A stretch of 64,000 bases of DNA, taken from positions 18,235,501-18,299,500 of the forward strand of contig NC_088303.1 in the NCBI RefSeq assembly GCF_032854445.1. Direction: 5' to 3'. This DNA is from Liolophura sinensis. Its lineage: Eukaryota; Mollusca; Polyplacophora; Chitonida; Chitonidae. The position numbers and the translations under genes were made by a program. This document shows positions 59,168 to 64,000 of the stretch, piece by piece (position 1 is the stretch's first letter; every line of letters begins with the position of its first letter). Under the pieces are notes generated by a model. It saw only the letters and a list, made by a program, of their open reading frames with translations. It was not told the DNA's origin and did not search any database.

Positions 59168-59638
59168 ATGAAATCCAGTAACTTAGGTTTGAACGTGAAG
59201 AGAGATGACTTGGGATTGAACAACATTAGAGAAAACATGGGATTGGACACCAACAGCGACAACATGGGATTGAACACCAGGAGAGACAACTTGGGATTGG
59301 ACACCAGGAGGGACAGCTTGGGATTGAACGCCAAGGGCGAAAGTATGGGATTAAACACCATGAGACAACTTAGAATTGAGCACCAAGAGCGACAAGGTAG
59401 ATTGAACACTCATACAGACCACTCGCAATTGAATGCCACGAGTGACCAGATGGGATTGAACACCAAGAGAGACAACATGGAAATGAAGACCAAAAACGAC
59501 AACATGCGGCTTAACACCAGGAGAGACAACTTGGAATTAAACACCAAGAACGATAACATGAGACAACTTGGGACTGAGCACCACTTTTGTTTTGTGAAGA
59601 TCAATCTTCTTATTTCACAGGTTGTATTTTGGAATTAA
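59168..59638 (+). repeat. 27-bp minisatellite with a 156-codon open frame
   Basis: The unit (TTGGGATTGAACACCAGGAG and GACAAC) is 27 bp (59291 to 59318). The plus-strand frame from ATG at 59168 to a stop near 59638 encodes nine-residue repeats like DNMGLNTRR with variants and three units out of step. The residues vary more at some positions than others, but I see no splice sites, signal peptide or second domain. It could be a repeat-protein exon or chance; I list it as a repeat. Confidence 0.85.
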
Positions 59639-59929
59639 AACGAGTGGTGCAGAAATCGTAGAATGTACATTTATATTTGAAAACAAAAAAATATTACGTA
59701 CACGTTAATTGCGCCTGTTTTACCATGAAAATCGTTCGTAAGCGTAATCTGTTTAGTAAACTGTGTAAACAACAACCTAAAGGTAACGTAAAAACACACT
59801 AGTGCAGCAGATCTACCTACGCAGTGATCGGACAGATCATGTTTCCTCCGCCTTACTGCTACATGGCCTTTAGATCTGTGCTAATCGCCGTTTGAGTTTA
59901 CAATACGAACAGCATCTCTGACGATCAAC
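59639..59929. other. Unique stretch
   Basis: Nothing recognised. Confidence 0.4.
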
Positions 59930-60118
59930 ATCTGGCTTTCAGCACTGGAAGGTTAGGGCAAGGAAACAGTACTGGTTGGCCCAATGTGAATAAAAGGTGA
60001 CTGGGTTGGGTGTTATGACTGATGTCTTCTGCATGGGCACATTATATGTACACCAATCTAATGACAGTCATGTGAATGAATAGTAGGACGTTATGGGCAA
60101 AAAGCATACATACATGAA
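59930..60118 (+). mobile_element. SINE-like repeat, family C, partial
   Basis: GGCTTTCAGCACTGGAAGGT, GGGCAAGGAAACAGTACTGG and GGTGACTGGGTTGGGTGTTA align with 40455-40560. The end (AAAGCATACATACATGAA) matches the family tail. Confidence 0.6.
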
Positions 60119-62760
60119 GCAAGCACTGAAAACATCTAAACGTGTACAAATGTTATAAGGGCGAGAAAAACTGACCAATGTACGCATTTAAAAAAATGCA
60201 GCCACGATCCAGATCGAGAAAAACATCATGTTCACAACAACACATTGATCTAATTGACAATAAGAAGAACGGCCTCTTAATGTGCTTCGACACGACGACT
60301 GAAGACAGTAAAGAGATCCAGAAATTGCTTTAAACAAACTGATTGCTTGGTAGTGTTAGCACGTCATAAATTTAAATTGAAACAAACACCTCTAAACTAT
60401 AATCATGATTGTGCGACTATTCACTTCTAGAAAAAAATGACTACATGTCAAGTATTCAGTCAAGCTGGTTGGGCGGTCTAGTTTTATTATGAGATGGGAG
60501 CAGTTGGGAACACTCCAGCCATTGTGTTTAGCTTTTTAGCACAACACTCCACACAATAGTTGTTGCACTGGTTTAATGGGAATAAAATCACTAGCTGGAA
60601 TGTACAGCACCATGAATGTGTGTTCTGTTTCTGGAGACTAAAATAAACTTGTGAAAAAAACTTTTTATATTTGCTCAGATAAAAATATATTGTTTTCTCT
60701 GCTTGCTACATGCGTTATTAGGTCGGGAATTAAATTTGAAATTTTAAATCTGCTATGAGCGTTAGATCTCACTGATCGATATCACCAGTGTTACGTGACA
60801 TAAGAGGAGTATGGTTGGATATGCCAGCTTTAAGATTTGAAAGCTATTCTTTGGAATTCTTTGATTATTTGGGGAAATCAATATCAGACCCCATCATACG
60901 TCAACAGCTTCGAATAGTTCTTATAAACACACAATCAGCAGTAACAAAGACAGCCAAATGCACACACTGTATTGTGGGTGTGGATAAGATAATTACTTGT
61001 TCGAAAATGTGTGAATGGATGATTACAAAAGTATCTCCTCCTCATTGGCGACGAGATCTATTTTAACCTTTATTTGTCCGGGTCTCCGTGCCTTTATGGT
61101 TCTGCACAAAGTGTTACGTCAGTCGTAAAACACAGTGCCTAAGACCTCCACACAAAGACACGTTGTAATATATTTTTATGCGTACATGTGTAAATGTAGC
61201 AGTTTTTCTCTCTCATAACGAGGCACATGATGTTCACCTGAGCGTTTATGTCATGTTATATCTTTGCATTGGTCAGCGGCGACACGTTTGCGTTATTAGA
61301 CAGTATTACTAAGATTGGTACTTCTGGTGTCCCTGGGACACATCAGGTGTTGAGGGAACGACATGACACAGTTAGCTGGCCTCTAGCGTTGTCAATTAAT
61401 AACTTCCCGGTGTTTCCAAGAGCCAGTGCTATGTGATCACCTACGGACCTATAGAAACCCTCCAAACAAGCCTTAGTACTGGGTGCTCGTATCACTCCCC
61501 GTCGGCATGAGTCCGCTCTCCTCACCGTTGAGAGCTCTTCTACGAAAACCGTTATTAAGCAATCGCCGATAATTCTGTTTGCGGCGTTCTGCTGAAGGCT
61601 AACGGTTTAAATACAGTTATTTATCACGGCCATGTTTGTCTGATCTAAGCACCGAGTGGATTTACAATTCCATTTAACGCAACGTTGAACCGCCCAAAAG
61701 CAGTACTCTGAAAAAAACATAATGTGCTTGGAGCTGATAATCCATCGGATCGTCTTTCCTTAAAAACAATTATTTAATGCCTAGTGGTTATCATTTATCA
61801 GCCTTAATGCGGACAGTATGCCTGACCCGAGGCAGTTATGTGTACTTCCCTCAGTTACATTGCTCATTTGTTTCTAAGGTTACACAGCTAAAGTTTCCAC
61901 TTGGTCAGCTTTGCTGTCTGTTATCTCAGTCTGGATTGGGCTGAGTGTGTACAATGCTATGTTGGCACTATCACCATCTTAGCAAATGTCCGGCAGTGGG
62001 CAACAGAGCAGCACGATATAGGAATATATCCTTCTGTTCTCTCCAGGCTTTACGCCTCAATGGATCTGCCAAAGAAATCGATTAGAACAGGGCACAGGCC
62101 CCATGATACTGTTTCAGTTTTTCCCCCCCATTGTAACCGGATTGATTGAATATATTCGTAGAAGCGCAATGTATTTTGTAAATTTCAAAGCCATCACAAG
62201 GGTTAGCCTTATTACTGTCAATGACCTCTTTGCTTGTTGCAATTATCCAGAAAACGAATTAATCTATATATGAGACATAGTGTACAAGGCATTGAGGGTA
62301 AAGAACTATATGTGAATGTCATCTTTACAAAAGGCCATTTTCATGTGATCTGAATTTGGGTACAAATTTTCTCGAACTACAATGTACAACAAAGTGGGCT
62401 ACCCCACACAAGTGTATGGTATATGCGGATAGCTTCTGTTCACCTCCGCGGCGATATAGGAATTATTTATTGCTAAAAAGTCATCACTATGCAACTTCGT
62501 AAATGAGAACTAACGAGCTTTAAAAACGTTACTTGTCAATAATTTTTTTCACTGGATTTGGAGAAGATATCTTATTTGGACCTAGGAAGAACTGGTATGT
62601 CCTGCACAGGCGCTGCATATATGTCGGGTACATATTATGCCCTGTAGCATTTGTGAGATCTTTTGTAACGTGTGATTTCAATCTAAGTCACAAGTTACTG
62701 ATTTAAAAACAAGTGCTTTAAGGGTACTGAATCAGTTACCTTCACTGTAAGTTTCTTAAA
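60119..62760. other. Long gene-free stretch
   Basis: About 2.6 kb with no recognisable repeat or RNA gene. Plus-strand frames of 60-92 codons (60788-61066, 61248-61436, 61901-62149) have no domain and no clear splice pattern. Confidence 0.5.
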
Positions 62761-63078
62761 AGTGAGCGAGTAAGTGTTTGGTTCAGTCATAAGACAACGA
62801 AGGAGTCCTTAGAGTGCATGTAATGTGTTTCCTTGTTGCGGGAAGGATTTTCTTTTATCTTGTGTTGTTTCACTGAGATGACTTACCGTAGACAAGTAAG
62901 CCGCCCCGTCCGAGCAATACTGATACAGTTTAACTAGTCGTTGCACTTTCCCCATCATGCTGAACGCCAAGCGAGAACGTTACAGCTTTCTCTTTTAAGG
63001 GTCAGGTGTGACCTTACCCAGGATTGACCCTGGATCTACCACTCCTAAAGCAGACGCTCTACCAACTGTGCTGTCTTA
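62761..63078 (-). mobile_element. tRNA-derived SINE, family B, minus strand
   Basis: Reverse complement of family B: GAGCGAGTAAGTGTTTGG (tail side), CTTACCGTAGACAAGTAAGC (body), then GGATTGACCCTGGATCTACC and CTCTACCAACTGTGCTGTCT (head with A box). Nearly full length. Confidence 0.88.
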
Positions 63079-64000
63079 AATGTACAGTAGCAGTAGGGCT
63101 CTTGTTGGTAAATATGGACAGAGCTGTCAGGAGCCATGGCGGTCTGTGGCACAGTTGTGTCTAATTCTGCTGAATCTGGGGCTAGGGTTAGTATTATAAC
63201 ATCTTCAGTGTGTTTGTATGAAGAATTGCGATCAAAGCGTAATTGAGATGCCTGTATTTATAGTCGACCTGGAAATTATCCACGGATTACCAGTTTGAAC
63301 TGTGAATTAGATTTCACCACGCTCGAAAGTAAATACAGACTACCTGGAGGAATATGGGATCAACGGGAGTGTACTAACTCCGGGTTTGTCAACTTTCACC
63401 AGACCTACCTCACCCAATATTATTCTTCTAGCTTGTCTGCCACCCCTCACCTACATATACTGAGTAGGTTTACCAGAGCGTTCCAGGCTGGTCTCTTTTA
63501 TTCAGACACCGGTAGTTTAGGTTCCGGTAAAGCCATAACGATGAGTAACTTACTGGCAAGCTTTTTGCAGCCGTTTGCCATAACGCATATACGGATATCT
63601 CTTATTACGCTCCCGTCAAGATGATAGCAGAAAAAAAAACCTAGACCAACATCTTATTTACAAGGAGTACAGCCGTCAGTAAACGATAACCTGGATACGT
63701 GTGTTTAGGGATACACGTGCTGAGGGAAGCATAAACAGTGGGAATAATTTAAGGTGCTTGTGCTATATCAGACTACGAAGCTCGTCACGTGCTTACATAT
63801 GGGGACTGTTTATCAATAACTGAAATTAACCTACGGAACTCGCACGTTTAAAGATTTTAAGATTGATTCTATTTTAATCCCTGATCACTCCAGGAATAGT
63901 TAGAGTTTGTAACCCGAGAAATGGCGTAATTATTTTTGTGGAAATCAAAACAGACATGACAGCTATCCGCAACACGATGATGCATCATAATGTATTAATT
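63079..64000. other. Gene-free stretch to the window end
   Basis: A plus-strand frame of 109 codons (63295-63624) has no recognisable domain. Nothing else was recognised. Confidence 0.45.

Overview
This looks like nuclear DNA from an animal, most likely a lophotrochozoan (mollusc or brachiopod). The reasons are tRNA genes of eukaryotic type, one with a 16-nt intron just after the anticodon loop purine; many tRNA-derived SINEs whose shared core resembles the MetaSINE group common in molluscs (recognised from memory, not searched); AT-rich sequence; (AT)n, (TTTA)n and (ATT)n microsatellites; and at least ten minisatellites. I see no complete protein-coding gene. Nearly all open frames are short, or are artefacts of tandem repeats whose period is a multiple of three. 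Only two low-confidence exon candidates are listed (5508-5672 and 32778-32923, both minus).

Layout. 1-9.0 kb: non-coding sequence with a full-length SINE (1768-2125), other SINE copies and a possible first exon with a membrane anchor. 9.05-19.75 kb: a tandem array of tRNA-Ser(GCT) genes. Eight identical intact copies sit in spacers of two length classes (about 1,015 and 792 bp), and the array decays into pseudogenes at both ends. The right end is cut inside the tRNA D-loop, where sequence resembling the C-terminal region of a Tx1/L1-like non-LTR retrotransposon begins. 20-23.4 kb: an intron-containing tRNA-Tyr(GTA), a second retrotransposon fragment and an inverted repeat. 23.8-28.3 kb: three minisatellites (55, 73 and 59 bp). 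29-35 kb: dispersed repeats, a long (AT)n tract and a small tandem duplication. 36.4-40 kb: three minisatellites (28, 32 and 43 bp); the 32-bp one changes orientation part-way. 40-46 kb: SINEs and a fold-back MITE. 47.1-47.7 kb: a 43-bp satellite apparently born inside a SINE. 48.7-56.2 kb: more SINEs, a 54-bp minisatellite and one half of a diverged segmental duplication. 57.4-59.6 kb: a 51-bp minisatellite that leaves long frames open, and a 27-bp repeat with a 156-codon open frame. 60-64 kb: little recognisable apart from two SINE copies.

The functional content is therefore RNA polymerase III genes (tRNA-Ser cluster, one tRNA-Tyr) in a repeat-rich background. The most interesting features are the two-class tRNA-Ser array and its retroelement-broken edge, the SINE-derived satellite and the orientation-switching minisatellite.
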